From contig NZ_JAQFIP010000001.1 in the NCBI RefSeq assembly GCF_029504735.1, positions 372,001 through 436,000 of the forward strand: a stretch of DNA of 64,000 nt. The letters run 5' to 3'. The DNA is from Ereboglobus sp. PH5-10. GTDB lineage: Bacteria; Verrucomicrobiota; Verrucomicrobiia; Opitutales; Opitutaceae. The notes beneath the pieces are model-generated. The model searched no databases, was not told the DNA's origin, and worked only from the letters and a program-made list of their open reading frames with translations. Below, in pieces: positions 43,848 to 52,439 of this stretch (position 1 is its first letter; every line of letters starts with the position of its first letter). Both the position numbers and the translations under genes were made by a program.

Positions 43848-44729
43848 ATGAGCACCGACAAGCTTTTAACAAAATCCTTTCTTCAGTCCTGGAAAAAAGC
43901 CATGCATGCGCTAGCGCTGTCGGGAAAGGACCTTCCCCTCGAAACGGGTGCGAAAAAACACTGGTTTCAAGCTGAAAAAGGAATATCGGACATTCTCAAG
44001 GAGGTCGATGCGGCCAATGAGGCCTGCCTGGCCGCGCTGGAAAATCCAAAAAAATTAAAGTCCGCCTATGAAAAATTCGAAAAGAAGAGCAAATCCGTAT
44101 ACAAGATGGGGGATGCTTATTTGGATAAAGTATTCAAGGCAAACAAAGGGGGAAGCAAGGAGCTGGACCAGGCTCGCATCAAATTAAAAGCGCTGGAGTC
44201 GGAAGCTGAAATTAGGGTCACATACTACAAGGACAAGGTGAAGGAACTTGCGGGAAAGCCCGACAAGCAGATAGAGAAAGGTGATATAAAAGCCGTGATC
44301 ACCGCATACCTGGCTTTTCAAAAGGAATGGATGGCGCTGGATTCGGCAATTCGCCCGGCATTGCTCAAGGCCAGCAAAACCCTGGACATCAAATTCAAGG
44401 ACAATGACAATCCCGCGCCCAAGGAGATCGCCCCCTATGTTGCCGTTATATCCGAGGCATTGGGAAAGAAGCGGCTCGCAAGATTTCGCGCCGTAATTGG
44501 CAAATATGCCCGCATACTCCCGGCAGTGAATCACGGCATCGGCACCAAGGATACGCGGGTGGACAAATTGATGGACGGTCTGGATCTGACCATAAGGATA
44601 ATGGAAAATGACTTGAAGGGAGCCAAGTCGCTTCGCGAATTAAGGAAAGCCATGGACTTATACGAAGACAAACTCAACATGAGTCGCGCCGACATAAACA
44701 TGGCGGTTATCAACGCGAAAAAGAAATAG
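43848..44729 (+). CDS. Hypothetical helical protein, 293 residues
   Basis: Not recognised. A Lys/Glu/Ala-rich, almost entirely helical sequence with no signal peptide, no membrane segment and a single Cys. Heptad-like stretches are visible (LKALESEAEIRVTYYKDKVK; KIAP-type breaks are few), suggesting a helical bundle or coiled coil. It begins MSTDKLLTKSFLQSWKKAM and ends in KKK. A strong terminator follows, and the upstream gap is 510 bp, so it is its own transcription unit. Base composition is slightly less GC-rich than the neighbours. Confidence 0.75.
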   Translation: MSTDKLLTKSFLQSWKKAMHALALSGKDLPLETGAKKHWFQAEKGISDILKEVDAANEACLAALENPKKLKSAYEKFEKKSKSVYKMGDAYLDKVFKANKGGSKELDQARIKLKALESEAEIRVTYYKDKVKELAGKPDKQIEKGDIKAVITAYLAFQKEWMALDSAIRPALLKASKTLDIKFKDNDNPAPKEIAPYVAVISEALGKKRLARFRAVIGKYARILPAVNHGIGTKDTRVDKLMDGLDLTIRIMENDLKGAKSLRELRKAMDLYEDKLNMSRADINMAVINAKKK

Positions 44730-44755
44730 TTAATGGCGCTCATAACGCGGACAGC

Positions 44756-44789
44756 AAAAAAGCCCCGGCCTTTGCGCCGGGGCTTTTTT
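44756..44789 (+). terminator. Terminator after the helical hypothetical gene
   Basis: An 8-bp perfect GC stem (GCCCCGGC / GCCGGGGC) with a 6-nt loop, flanked by six A and six T residues, so it can act in both directions. Confidence 0.92.
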
Positions 44790-45108
44790 GCGCATTTTTA
44801 TAAATAGCGCGGTCGTTTTGGCAGGGCGGTTGGCGCCGGCAATTCCTGGTGCGCTCGGCTCGGACATTTTATCAGGAATTCGGTTTCGAACCGCTCCCCA
44901 AGCATCCATTGCATCTGTTCCTGATGTTGAAGGAAGCGAGGAAACAATTGCCACGTCATTGAATGGTTGCGTGCCCGGCTCGTTTGAGTTTGCCCGGTTC
45001 TATTTTGAGCGCGTCTAACTTTTGAGTGGCCGCTGATTCTGACAAAGGACGAAAATCAAAACCTTTTCTGAGGTGTTCTGCCGGTTAATCGCCCACCCAT
45101 CATAATGC
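44790..45108. other. Intergenic region between convergent genes, 319 bp
   Basis: No recognisable gene, RNA or repeat. An open frame of 76 codons (44788-45018) has no ribosome site and no family likeness. Confidence 0.5.
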
Positions 45109-46854
45109 TCAGCGGATTTTTCCCACTGCATCGCGCAACTCTGCGTTCTCCGGCCAAGCTCGAACCCGCGCTGCAAGCAAGTCAATATATTCTCTTGGTA
45201 GCTTCACATCCGTGTGCGCCCATGCTTGTGCAAATTGCACATACGTCTGCTGCGACTCGACGCCCTGCTTGAGTGCCTCAACCAATGGTTCGATGACGGT
45301 GTCCAGTTCGTCTTTTGTCAAGCGGTGCTTTTCGCCTTTCAACGCCAATAGATTTTCGAGCCGCAGCCGTGAGAGCATACGCCACGCCGTGGGGCGCACA
45401 ACCTTTTGGGACGCCATTGCTTTTTCGAGCATAGCGGCCGCGCTGTATTTCCGGCCGTGCGCGGCTTCGCTCAGACCGAGCGCGGCTATAAACTCCGGAT
45501 CGTTGCGCGCGTGCACGGATTCGTCGTTGGTCTTGAGCAGCACTTGGCGCGCCATGTCGCGCGCGCCGCAAAGCGCGAACCAATCGCTCACAATTCGCGT
45601 TGTCTCGCTGCGCCGCGCCGGGCGAAACTTCAGCGAGGGAATGTCATTACGGGTGAATTTCGCCACGACAATCGCGCATGGCCCCCATGGGTTATCTTTG
45701 AATTCGGGGTCGTTTTTGCCGAGCTGTCCGAAAAAATCATACATGCGCGCACGAAACGTGTCGTAGTCCATGCCGAAGTATTCCTTAAAAACAGATTCAT
45801 TCGTCCGCTGCTTGTTCGTGTTCACAACAAACCGCGCAAAAGCTTCTCGTATTTTGTCGTCCGCCGCAAACGTGCAGTAATACACAAAATCCCGCGCCTC
45901 GCGCGCCACGATAATCGATGCGTTTCTACTCGCGACAGTTCGTTGCACGCGTCTTGTTTTTCGGGGTTTTGGCTCAAGGAATTCACCGAGGCTCGCATTC
46001 GGCGCGAGCGCGAAATCACGCCAGATTTTCCTTCGGTTCACAATAGCATCCCTGCTGGTTCCTTGAGGGAAATCCGGAGCCCTGCTCAACAGTGCGGTTT
46101 CACACATGACACAGTAGCGGCCAAAACTCATTTCATAATCGTCTATCGAAAACCATGCGGGCCTATATTTGCATCTGTAGATCGGTGATCCGAAACCGGG
46201 GCTTCCCAGTGGCGGCGGCGGCGTGGATTGCTGGTGACCGCGCAAACTGTTGAGCGCCGTGGATAACCACAGCACGCTACCGCAGCCCGCCTGAATTTCG
46301 ACGCACATGAGCAAATAGTTAAGTGCAAGGTCGATGGCATTTTCGGTTACACGCTCATCAAATGGCGTTTCGTTGTCGAGATATGCTTGCGGCATGAATT
46401 TTAGGAACACAGCTTGCTCGCTGTCGTAAAAACCGCTCACAAGAATTGGCCTCACATCACTAGCTTCGCGGCCCAAATAGACACCCGGCGGCGGGTTATC
46501 GCGGGCGTATTGAAGGCCGTCCTTGCCAGCAAGAACGAGATAACGTTCGACGCCTTGGTCGTTGATGAAAATGATTTTTGCGGGTAACTCGCGCCTCATT
46601 CGAAAGAGCGTGTTGCTTTGCTCAAACACGCTGATGATTTGCTCCGCACGCTGCATGATACGTGTGATGAGCTTGCTGTTATCAACTGCCGAGAGAATTT
46701 CGAAATGGGGCGAACGCATGTAACGCCATTCATGTCTCGGTGTGGATACAGTGAGAGTATCAAGTGTGACAATGTCCTCATTCGCCGCATGGCCATGCGG
46801 CTGCGCGAGCGCAAACACCAACAGAAACAGCAACGCCCTAGAACCCAGTTTCAT
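45109..46854 (-). CDS. Secreted hypothetical protein, possibly peptidase-derived with C-terminal helical repeats
   Basis: A 581-residue protein starting MKLGSRALLFLLVFALAQ with a signal peptide. The first mature region (TPRHEWRYMRSPHFEILSAV) resembles the start of secreted DUF1570/peptidase-MA-like domains. The place where an HExxH helix would be expected shows no such motif; a WLSTALNSL segment stands where such enzymes have WLxEGLA. The C-terminal ~170 residues are helical with TPR-like spacing (AAMLEKAMASQKV, PLVEALKQGVESQQTYVQFA). I read it as a non-catalytic relative, but the family assignment is weak. It stands alone, convergent with the preceding gene. Confidence 0.7.
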   Translation of the reverse strand: MKLGSRALLFLLVFALAQPHGHAANEDIVTLDTLTVSTPRHEWRYMRSPHFEILSAVDNSKLITRIMQRAEQIISVFEQSNTLFRMRRELPAKIIFINDQGVERYLVLAGKDGLQYARDNPPPGVYLGREASDVRPILVSGFYDSEQAVFLKFMPQAYLDNETPFDERVTENAIDLALNYLLMCVEIQAGCGSVLWLSTALNSLRGHQQSTPPPPLGSPGFGSPIYRCKYRPAWFSIDDYEMSFGRYCVMCETALLSRAPDFPQGTSRDAIVNRRKIWRDFALAPNASLGEFLEPKPRKTRRVQRTVASRNASIIVAREARDFVYYCTFAADDKIREAFARFVVNTNKQRTNESVFKEYFGMDYDTFRARMYDFFGQLGKNDPEFKDNPWGPCAIVVAKFTRNDIPSLKFRPARRSETTRIVSDWFALCGARDMARQVLLKTNDESVHARNDPEFIAALGLSEAAHGRKYSAAAMLEKAMASQKVVRPTAWRMLSRLRLENLLALKGEKHRLTKDELDTVIEPLVEALKQGVESQQTYVQFAQAWAHTDVKLPREYIDLLAARVRAWPENAELRDAVGKIR

Positions 46855-47276
46855 GTAATCCAAGATGCGCGATGTGCGACAAAAGACAAGCACAACGGAT
46901 GCATATTGAAATCATCACGCCGGGGCATATCATAAAAATTCCATTAAAACCACGCGTGCGCCAAGAATCAACGACATCCCGCCAACGAATTGCGATCACC
47001 ACCATCCCCCTACGCATGCCCGGTTTTAAAAATTAAAAACTGCCATGATATCATATTCGTATTCGGACGCGCACAACCAAAAGGCAATATCCTTGGTGGC
47101 AGGAGGCGTTGCGCACTGCGCAAGCGTCTCTTTGCGTCTCTCAAAATTTGAGACACGCACCGTTCGTCATTACATATTAAGCTTGACCATATTCCATTCA
47201 TAATAACACATATGAAACTTGTAGGATGGCGACGATACTGGATGTGACTCCCAACACATCCTTCAAAGTAGACACC
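46855..47276. other. Intergenic region upstream of the Cys-rich protein gene
   Basis: This 422-bp stretch is more AT-rich than average. It contains the palindrome/promoter candidate at 47139-47176 and upstream sequence of both divergent genes. No other feature is seen. Confidence 0.5.
47139..47176 (+). promoter_or_regulatory. Candidate promoter with overlapping palindromic operator
   Basis: A perfect palindrome TCTCAAA-A-TTTGAGA (47139-47153) overlaps a -35-like TTGAGA (47148-47153). A 17-bp spacer leads to a -10-like TACATA (47171-47176). The Cys-rich gene starts about 100 bp downstream. By-eye prediction. Confidence 0.35.
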
Positions 47277-47885
47277 ATGAAAACAAATACTACGATGAAA
47301 ACCTCAAATATATTAAAATATCTACTACTGTCAGCCTGCATTATCCTCCTTGGTCAACAAGCGCACGCTTGTGAGGAGTGCGGCGAGGGCGGTGGAAATG
47401 ATTATGATCCCTGCTCCAATTGCGGGGATGCCGAATGCGGCGGAGACTGCTCATCATGCGGAAATTGTGGAGGCTATACTTGTCCAGGCACCGAGTGTAT
47501 GGGCGAATGCCCTAATTGCGGTAACGCTGCCTATGATTGTAGCTGTGAGCTATGCCCCAATTGCGGGGGCACTTTCGATGACTGCAACTGCGGGCCATGC
47601 CCCAATTGCGGCAGCGACAACTGCAACACCGAATGCTCATATCCAACCTGCCGCTATTGTGACGGGGAATACTGCATGGGGGAGTGTATGGAATGGTGCC
47701 CCCTGTGTGATAGCGACGGGGAGTGTATTACAACTTGTCCTTGGTGGATTGATCCCGATGACATCGATCCAGACCCCGGCTCCGAAATCACCCCTCCCGT
47801 GCTATGTCCCGATTGCGGCAGAAATGACTGTTGCGGGAGTGCGTATTGCGAATGTGGGGATGCCGGTTGCACATGTGGACCGTGA
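47277..47885 (+). CDS. Secreted extremely Cys-rich protein
   Basis: A 202-residue protein starting MKTNTTMKTSNILKYLLLSA with a signal peptide, cleaved probably after AHA; an LSAC motif inside it could instead be a lipobox. The mature part has about 38 Cys in roughly 170 residues, arranged as irregular repeats of a CPNCG knuckle followed by a DCxC or GEC element (CPNCGNAAYDCSC, CPNCGGTFDDCNC, CMGECMEWCPLC). It is very acidic and Gly/Asn-rich with almost no Lys or Arg. A linker (WWIDPDDIDPDPGSEITPP) separates a final CPDCGRNDCC module. It could bind metals or form a disulfide-rich rod; family unknown. An upstream ATG at 47226 is less likely. Confidence 0.75.
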   Translation: MKTNTTMKTSNILKYLLLSACIILLGQQAHACEECGEGGGNDYDPCSNCGDAECGGDCSSCGNCGGYTCPGTECMGECPNCGNAAYDCSCELCPNCGGTFDDCNCGPCPNCGSDNCNTECSYPTCRYCDGEYCMGECMEWCPLCDSDGECITTCPWWIDPDDIDPDPGSEITPPVLCPDCGRNDCCGSAYCECGDAGCTCGP

Positions 47886-47923
47886 AATATCATCGGCACC
47901 GCACGTAATTTTCTGTTTATAAC

Positions 47924-47953
47924 CCAAGGCAGACGTTTTGCGCCCGCCTTGGA
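47924..47953 (+). terminator. Possible weak terminator of the Cys-rich gene
   Basis: Stem CCAAGGC / GCCTTGG extended inward with two mismatches, loop near TTTTG, followed by ATTTCTT. It lies 38 bp after the stop codon. Confidence 0.4.
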
Positions 47954-48100
47954 TTTCTTGAAAAGAAAGCGTAATATTGAAGATGTTGCGCATCTATTTA
48001 CGGAGCATTTGTATTCGGACGCATGCAATCGAAAACACGGGACGCACGCATCATCCCTCGTGAAGGAGCAACAGATGGGGGCATTTCTGTTGTTTTTGAT

Positions 48101-50647
48101 TCATAAGCCTTGCATGAGCGTCGCGATGATTTTTTCGCGCAGGTGGGTGCTGCGGAGTTTGGATTCGTTGTTGCGCACGGCCATGCCGTAGGCGGCGGGT
48201 TCGCCTACGATGAAGACTTTTTTCTTTCCGCGCGTGATCGCCGTGTAGAGGAGGTTGCGCTGGAGCATCATGAAATGGCCCTTGAGCAGCGGGATGATCA
48301 CGACGGGGTATTCGCTGCCCTGGCTCTTGTGGATGCTGATCGCGTAGGCGAGCGCGAGGTCGCCGGTTTCGTTTTTCTCGAAGGTCTGGATGTTGCCGTC
48401 GAAGTCGATCGTGAGCGCGCCGGTCTCGGGGTCGGCGGAGGTGACGGCGCCGATGTCGCCGTTGAAGATGTTTTTGTCGTAGTTGTTGCGAAGCTGGATG
48501 ACTTTGTCGCCGGTGCGGTAGCGGCCGGAGAGCGACTGGTAGCCGCGCGCGCGCGGGTTGAGCGCGGTCTGGAGCTGCGTGTTAAGGTTGCCGACGCCGG
48601 CGACGCCCTTGTGCATGGGCGCGAGCACTTGCACGTCGCGAATGCGGTCGAACCAGTCGTAATGGCGCGGAATGAACTCGGTGCAGAGCGCGATGGTTTT
48701 GCGCAGGCAGTCGTCGGGCGAATCGGCGATGACAAACGTGAGGTCGCCCCATGCCTGAATCGCGGAGAGTTCGTGCGCCGATGGCGGAAGCGACGGGTCG
48801 CCGTTGTTGATGGCGTGCGCCGTGGCGACAATCTGGCTCTGGCCCTTCTGCCGGTGGATGACATCGAGGCGGGTTACGGGAATGGCCGGATTTTGGATTT
48901 TGGATTTTAGATTTTCGATTGAAGAATCCACAAACGCAGATGCGCCGTCAGGCGCGGTGGCCTTTGGAATTTGAGTATTGGAATTTGGAATTTGCGACGG
49001 AGGCGGCAGCGCCGCCGCAGTCGCTATGATGTCCTTGAGGACGTTGCCGGCGCCGACGCTGGGGAGCTGGTCGGTGTCGCCGACGAGGAGCAGGTGCGCG
49101 CGCGAGGGGATGGCTTGGAAGAGCGAGGCGGCGAGGCGGGTGTCGAGCATCGAGGCTTCGTCAACGATGAGAAAATCGGTGGAGAGCGGCGTGTCCTCGT
49201 TGGCGGAGAAACCGCCCTTGGCGGGATCGTATTTGAGGAGGCGGTGGATGGTGCTGGCGAAACCGCCGGTGGATTCGGCGAGGCGCTGCGCGGCGCGGCC
49301 GGTGGGCGCGGCGAGGTGCACGCGCACGCGCTTGGCCTTGAGGATTTCGACGAGCGCGCGGAGCGACGATGTTTTTCCGGTGCCGGGGCCGCCGGTGAGG
49401 ATGGAGATTTTTGAGCGGAGCGCGGCGAGGATTGCGGCGCGTTGCTTGTCGGCAAAATTGATGCCCGCTTTTTTCTCCGCCCACTCGACGGCGATCTCGT
49501 CCTTGATGGGCGGCAATCCGCTGGGGACGCGAACGAGCCGCGCGATGGTGGCGGCGATTTTTTGCTCGGCGCGGTTGAGAAGCGGAAGCTGGATGAGCGG
49601 AAGAATACCAGAGGCCGGAGTGCCAGAGGCCAGAGGACCAGAGTCGGACTCCGGCAGGGTAGCGTCGATGGGATTGGTGGAAACAGTTTCTGGATTTCGT
49701 CCTTCCGGCCTCTGGCTCTCTGGTCTCTGGTATTCTGGCCTCTGAAAATGCGCGACGAGTTGCTTGGTCTCGATGAGCTTGGCGACGCGGCTGGCAAGAA
49801 GCTCGGGGCTGGTTTCGAGGAGTTGCGCGGTGTAGTCGATGAGGTCGGCCTCGCGGAGCGCGGTGTGGCCCTCCTCCTGAAGCTCGTCCATCGCGAAGAG
49901 GATGCCGGCGTCGAGGCGCGGCGGGGCGTCGTTGGCAAAGCCGAGATTGATGGCGATGCGGTCGGCGGTTTTGAAACCGATGCCGTCGATTTCGCGGGCG
50001 ACGCGGTAGGGCTCGTTTTTCAGGATCGGCATGGCCTCGTGGCCGTAGCGGTCGATGAGCTTCACGCATTGCGACGTGGTGACGCCGTAGGTCTGGAGGA
50101 AGATGTGGATTTCGCGAAGGGCGCGCTGGTCGTCCCATGCTTTTTTGATCGCGGCGGCGCGGACCTTGCCGATGCCGGGAATGTTGCGGAGCTTGGCGGA
50201 TTCCTCGGAGAGCACGCGAAACGTGTCGGTGCCGAGCGCGTCGACGATTTTGTTGGCGTAAACCTTGCCGATGCCGGGAACGAGTCCGGAGCCGAGATAT
50301 TTGCGGATGCCGTAAACGGACGAGGGCAGCTCGGCCTTGAAGGACTCGACCTTGAACTGGTCGCCGTGCTGCGAGTGTTTTGTCCACTGGCCGGCGAGGT
50401 GGAGCGTCTCGCCGCATTGCGCGCCGGGGAGCGCGCCGACGATGGTGATTTTTTCGGCGGGTTTCGCGCCGTCGCTGTCGGGGCGGAACTCGGCGATGGT
50501 GTAGTGGTTTTCCTCGTTGAGAAAGATGATGCGCTCAAGCACGCCGGTGAGTTTGTCGGCATGTGCGGCGGAGGCGGAGCGTGTGTTTTGGAAATTGGCC
50601 ACGTGCGAGGGATTGGGCGAAATGAACCCCGAAAAAAGCGGATTCAC
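48101..50647 (-). CDS. recD2: RecD2-type ATP-dependent DNA helicase
   Basis: An 848-residue SF1B 5'-3' helicase of the RecD2/TraA type, acting in repair independently of RecBC. An N-terminal OB-like region (LTGVLERIIFLNEENHYTIA) precedes helix-hairpin-helix motifs (NIPGIGKVRAAAIKKAW). Walker A GGPGTGKTSSLRAL lies near residue 420, followed by LAAPTGRAAQRLAESTGG, IVDEASMLDT and the C-terminal motif VI region YAISIHKSQGSEYPVVIIPL. Two segments are not expected in the family: residues about 305-348 and 549-588 are encoded by repeat DNA (49603-49735 and 48889-48995) without breaking the frame. It is divergent from the ACP/FabF pair by 86 bp. Confidence 0.93.
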   Translation of the reverse strand: MNPLFSGFISPNPSHVANFQNTRSASAAHADKLTGVLERIIFLNEENHYTIAEFRPDSDGAKPAEKITIVGALPGAQCGETLHLAGQWTKHSQHGDQFKVESFKAELPSSVYGIRKYLGSGLVPGIGKVYANKIVDALGTDTFRVLSEESAKLRNIPGIGKVRAAAIKKAWDDQRALREIHIFLQTYGVTTSQCVKLIDRYGHEAMPILKNEPYRVAREIDGIGFKTADRIAINLGFANDAPPRLDAGILFAMDELQEEGHTALREADLIDYTAQLLETSPELLASRVAKLIETKQLVAHFQRPEYQRPESQRPEGRNPETVSTNPIDATLPESDSGPLASGTPASGILPLIQLPLLNRAEQKIAATIARLVRVPSGLPPIKDEIAVEWAEKKAGINFADKQRAAILAALRSKISILTGGPGTGKTSSLRALVEILKAKRVRVHLAAPTGRAAQRLAESTGGFASTIHRLLKYDPAKGGFSANEDTPLSTDFLIVDEASMLDTRLAASLFQAIPSRAHLLLVGDTDQLPSVGAGNVLKDIIATAAALPPPSQIPNSNTQIPKATAPDGASAFVDSSIENLKSKIQNPAIPVTRLDVIHRQKGQSQIVATAHAINNGDPSLPPSAHELSAIQAWGDLTFVIADSPDDCLRKTIALCTEFIPRHYDWFDRIRDVQVLAPMHKGVAGVGNLNTQLQTALNPRARGYQSLSGRYRTGDKVIQLRNNYDKNIFNGDIGAVTSADPETGALTIDFDGNIQTFEKNETGDLALAYAISIHKSQGSEYPVVIIPLLKGHFMMLQRNLLYTAITRGKKKVFIVGEPAAYGMAVRNNESKLRSTHLREKIIATLMQGL
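48889..48995. repeat. Short AT-rich repeat block inside recD2
   Basis: Repeated GGATTTT units (48889-48922) and GGAATTTG units (48965-48993) flank a small hairpin GCGCC-GTCA-GGCGC. The recD2 frame stays open, encoding IPNSNTQIPK and IENLKSKIQNPA. Confidence 0.6.
49603..49735. repeat. Inverted-repeat element inside recD2
   Basis: Arms 49603-49635 and 49703-49735 share GAATACCAGAG-CC-GAG-GCCAGAGGCC after reverse complementing, with about 5 mismatches in 33. The frame remains open through it, encoding repeated QRPE-type peptide (EYQRPESQRPEGRN). Confidence 0.8.
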
Positions 50648-50733
50648 CGGAAAAGTCCAACGGCGAAATCGTTCGATTCTTTCCTCAATCGGGACTTGTG
50701 ACGGGGCTTACAATCTTTTTGCTACCCTTCCTT

Positions 50734-51084
50734 ATGTCTCCGCAGCAACCAGACGCCAACCCATCCGAAAAACTCTCGCGCTATGAGCCCGAAGTGCGCG
50801 AGGCCTACGCGCGCTATCGTGAAACAGGCGACGTGGATGCGGTGCAAATCGTAATCATTGCAATGGTGCGCGAACATTTGCCAAAACCCTCGGACGCGCC
50901 GATCACCGACGAACAAAAACTGGTCGAGGACCTGGGTTACGATTCGCTCGCGGTGGCCGAGGTGGTCTTCGCAATCGAGGACACATTCGGGCTGCGCATC
51001 GAGACAAGCGAGATCATGCAGATCAGCACAGTCGGAAGCCTGAAGGAATTTATCGCAAAAAAACTCGGGCCGAAAAATGAGTGA
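50734..51084 (+). CDS. Acyl carrier protein with N-terminal extension
   Basis: A 116-residue protein, start MSPQQPDANPSEKLSRYEPE at 50734. The C-terminal ~75 residues are an acyl carrier domain: LVEDLGYDSLAVAEVVFAIE holds the phosphopantetheine Ser at about residue 71, then FGLRIETSEIMQISTVGSL. A typical ACP is about 78 residues, so the first ~40 residues (an Arg/Glu-rich helix, REAYARYRETGDVDAVQ) are extra. It overlaps the FabF gene by 8 bp, indicating a dedicated ACP/ketosynthase pair, not the housekeeping fatty acid set. The pathway it serves is unknown. Confidence 0.88.
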   Translation: MSPQQPDANPSEKLSRYEPEVREAYARYRETGDVDAVQIVIIAMVREHLPKPSDAPITDEQKLVEDLGYDSLAVAEVVFAIEDTFGLRIETSEIMQISTVGSLKEFIAKKLGPKNE

Positions 51085-52381
51085 GGCGCGCGTCATGCCC
51101 ACGGATAAAAAGGGACGCCGGCGCGTGGTGATTTCGGGCGCGGGGTTTATCACGCCGATCGGAAACGACTGGGCAGGCGTGGCGTCGAGCCTGCGCGAGG
51201 GGCGGCACGGTTTCGAGCGGGTGGAGTTTTTCGGAAACCCGAACGTCCCCGTGAAGGTGGCGGGCACGGTGAAGGATTTTGTCGTGGAGTCGATGAACTG
51301 GCGCGATTGGAAATGGCCCGCGCGCTACGAGATCGCCCGCGAGACATTGCGCGGCCTGGCGCCGCACGGCGTGTATGCGATTTGCGCGATCGACCAGGCG
51401 GCTGAGCACGCGGGACTGGCGCGCGGGGCGCTGGCGAACGACGATGCGACGGGCCTGTATTGCGCATCGGCGGGCTCGGCGATGATGCTGCACGGGCATC
51501 TCGGCCAGATGGACAGGACGCGCGGCGAGCGCGGCAACCCGATGGGCGTGGTGAGCTCGATCAGCGGAACGCTGAACTTCAACCTTGCGGCGCACTACAA
51601 GATCACCGGCTCGGTGTGCGGGTTTGTGTCGGCGTGCGCGTCGGGCAGCCACGCGCTCGGCTACGCGTGCGACGACATCCGGCTCGGCCGCCTCAATCGC
51701 GCGGTCGTGGTGGCGGGCGAGGAACTGAACGCGGAAACACTGCTGCCGTTCGCGGCCATGCGCGCTCTTTCGCCGCAAAGCGACCCGAACGTGGCATCGC
51801 GTCCGTTCGACACGGCGCGCGACGGTTTCGTGGGCGCGGGCGGCGCGGTGGCGTTGATTTTGGAGGATGCCGAGACCGCCGCGGCGCGCGGCGCGCGCGC
51901 GCTTGCCGAAATCGCCGGCTGGGGACAGGCGGCGGACGGCCACAGCGTGGCCATGTCGCATCCCGAGGGACGCGGTCTCGCAAACGCGATGAAACGCGCG
52001 TTATCCGACGCCGGCGCAGACGCTGGGGAAATTGATTACATCAACGCGCACGGCACCTCCACGCCGGTCGGCGACCGCGCCGAGGCGCTGGCGATCAAGA
52101 CGGTTTTTGACACAAACAAAAAGCAACCGCGAATCAGCAGCACCAAGGCGCTGACCGGACATCCGCTGTCACTCGCCGGAGCGATGGAAACGGCGTTCTG
52201 CGTGCTGGCGATGAACGAGGGCTTCATCCCCGGCAACCCGCATCTTGTGAACACCGACCCCGTGTGCGAAGGCCTGGATTTGCCCCGCGAAACGCTGAAT
52301 GAGCGCCCGCGCCTCGTGTTGAACAACAGCAGCGGCTTCGGCGGCAGCAACGTGTGCCACGTGCTGCGCGCGGTGGGATGA
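51077..52381 (+). CDS. fabF: Beta-ketoacyl-ACP synthase II family protein
   Basis: A 434-residue condensing enzyme. The active Cys is in FVSACASGSHALGYA (about residue 187), with the His motifs NAHGTSTPVGD and KALTGHPLSLAGAMET and the C-terminal NNSSGFGGSNVCHVL. These are the complete Cys-His-His set. It elongates acyl chains on an ACP. The gene overlaps the preceding ACP gene by 8 bp, so they form one unit. Without ketoreductase or dehydratase genes nearby, it may be a specialised synthase; the FabF symbol reflects family, not proven role. Confidence 0.9.
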   Translation: MSEARVMPTDKKGRRRVVISGAGFITPIGNDWAGVASSLREGRHGFERVEFFGNPNVPVKVAGTVKDFVVESMNWRDWKWPARYEIARETLRGLAPHGVYAICAIDQAAEHAGLARGALANDDATGLYCASAGSAMMLHGHLGQMDRTRGERGNPMGVVSSISGTLNFNLAAHYKITGSVCGFVSACASGSHALGYACDDIRLGRLNRAVVVAGEELNAETLLPFAAMRALSPQSDPNVASRPFDTARDGFVGAGGAVALILEDAETAAARGARALAEIAGWGQAADGHSVAMSHPEGRGLANAMKRALSDAGADAGEIDYINAHGTSTPVGDRAEALAIKTVFDTNKKQPRISSTKALTGHPLSLAGAMETAFCVLAMNEGFIPGNPHLVNTDPVCEGLDLPRETLNERPRLVLNNSSGFGGSNVCHVLRAVG

Positions 52382-52439
52382 GCGGTTATCTGGGACCGAT
52401 GCGCCGGGGAGAAATCCCAAACAGGCGGAATGCGTTGCA

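Noticed and set aside
44788-45018. A 76-codon frame in the gap after the helical protein gene
   Set aside because: No ribosome site, starts on the terminator tail and has no family likeness.
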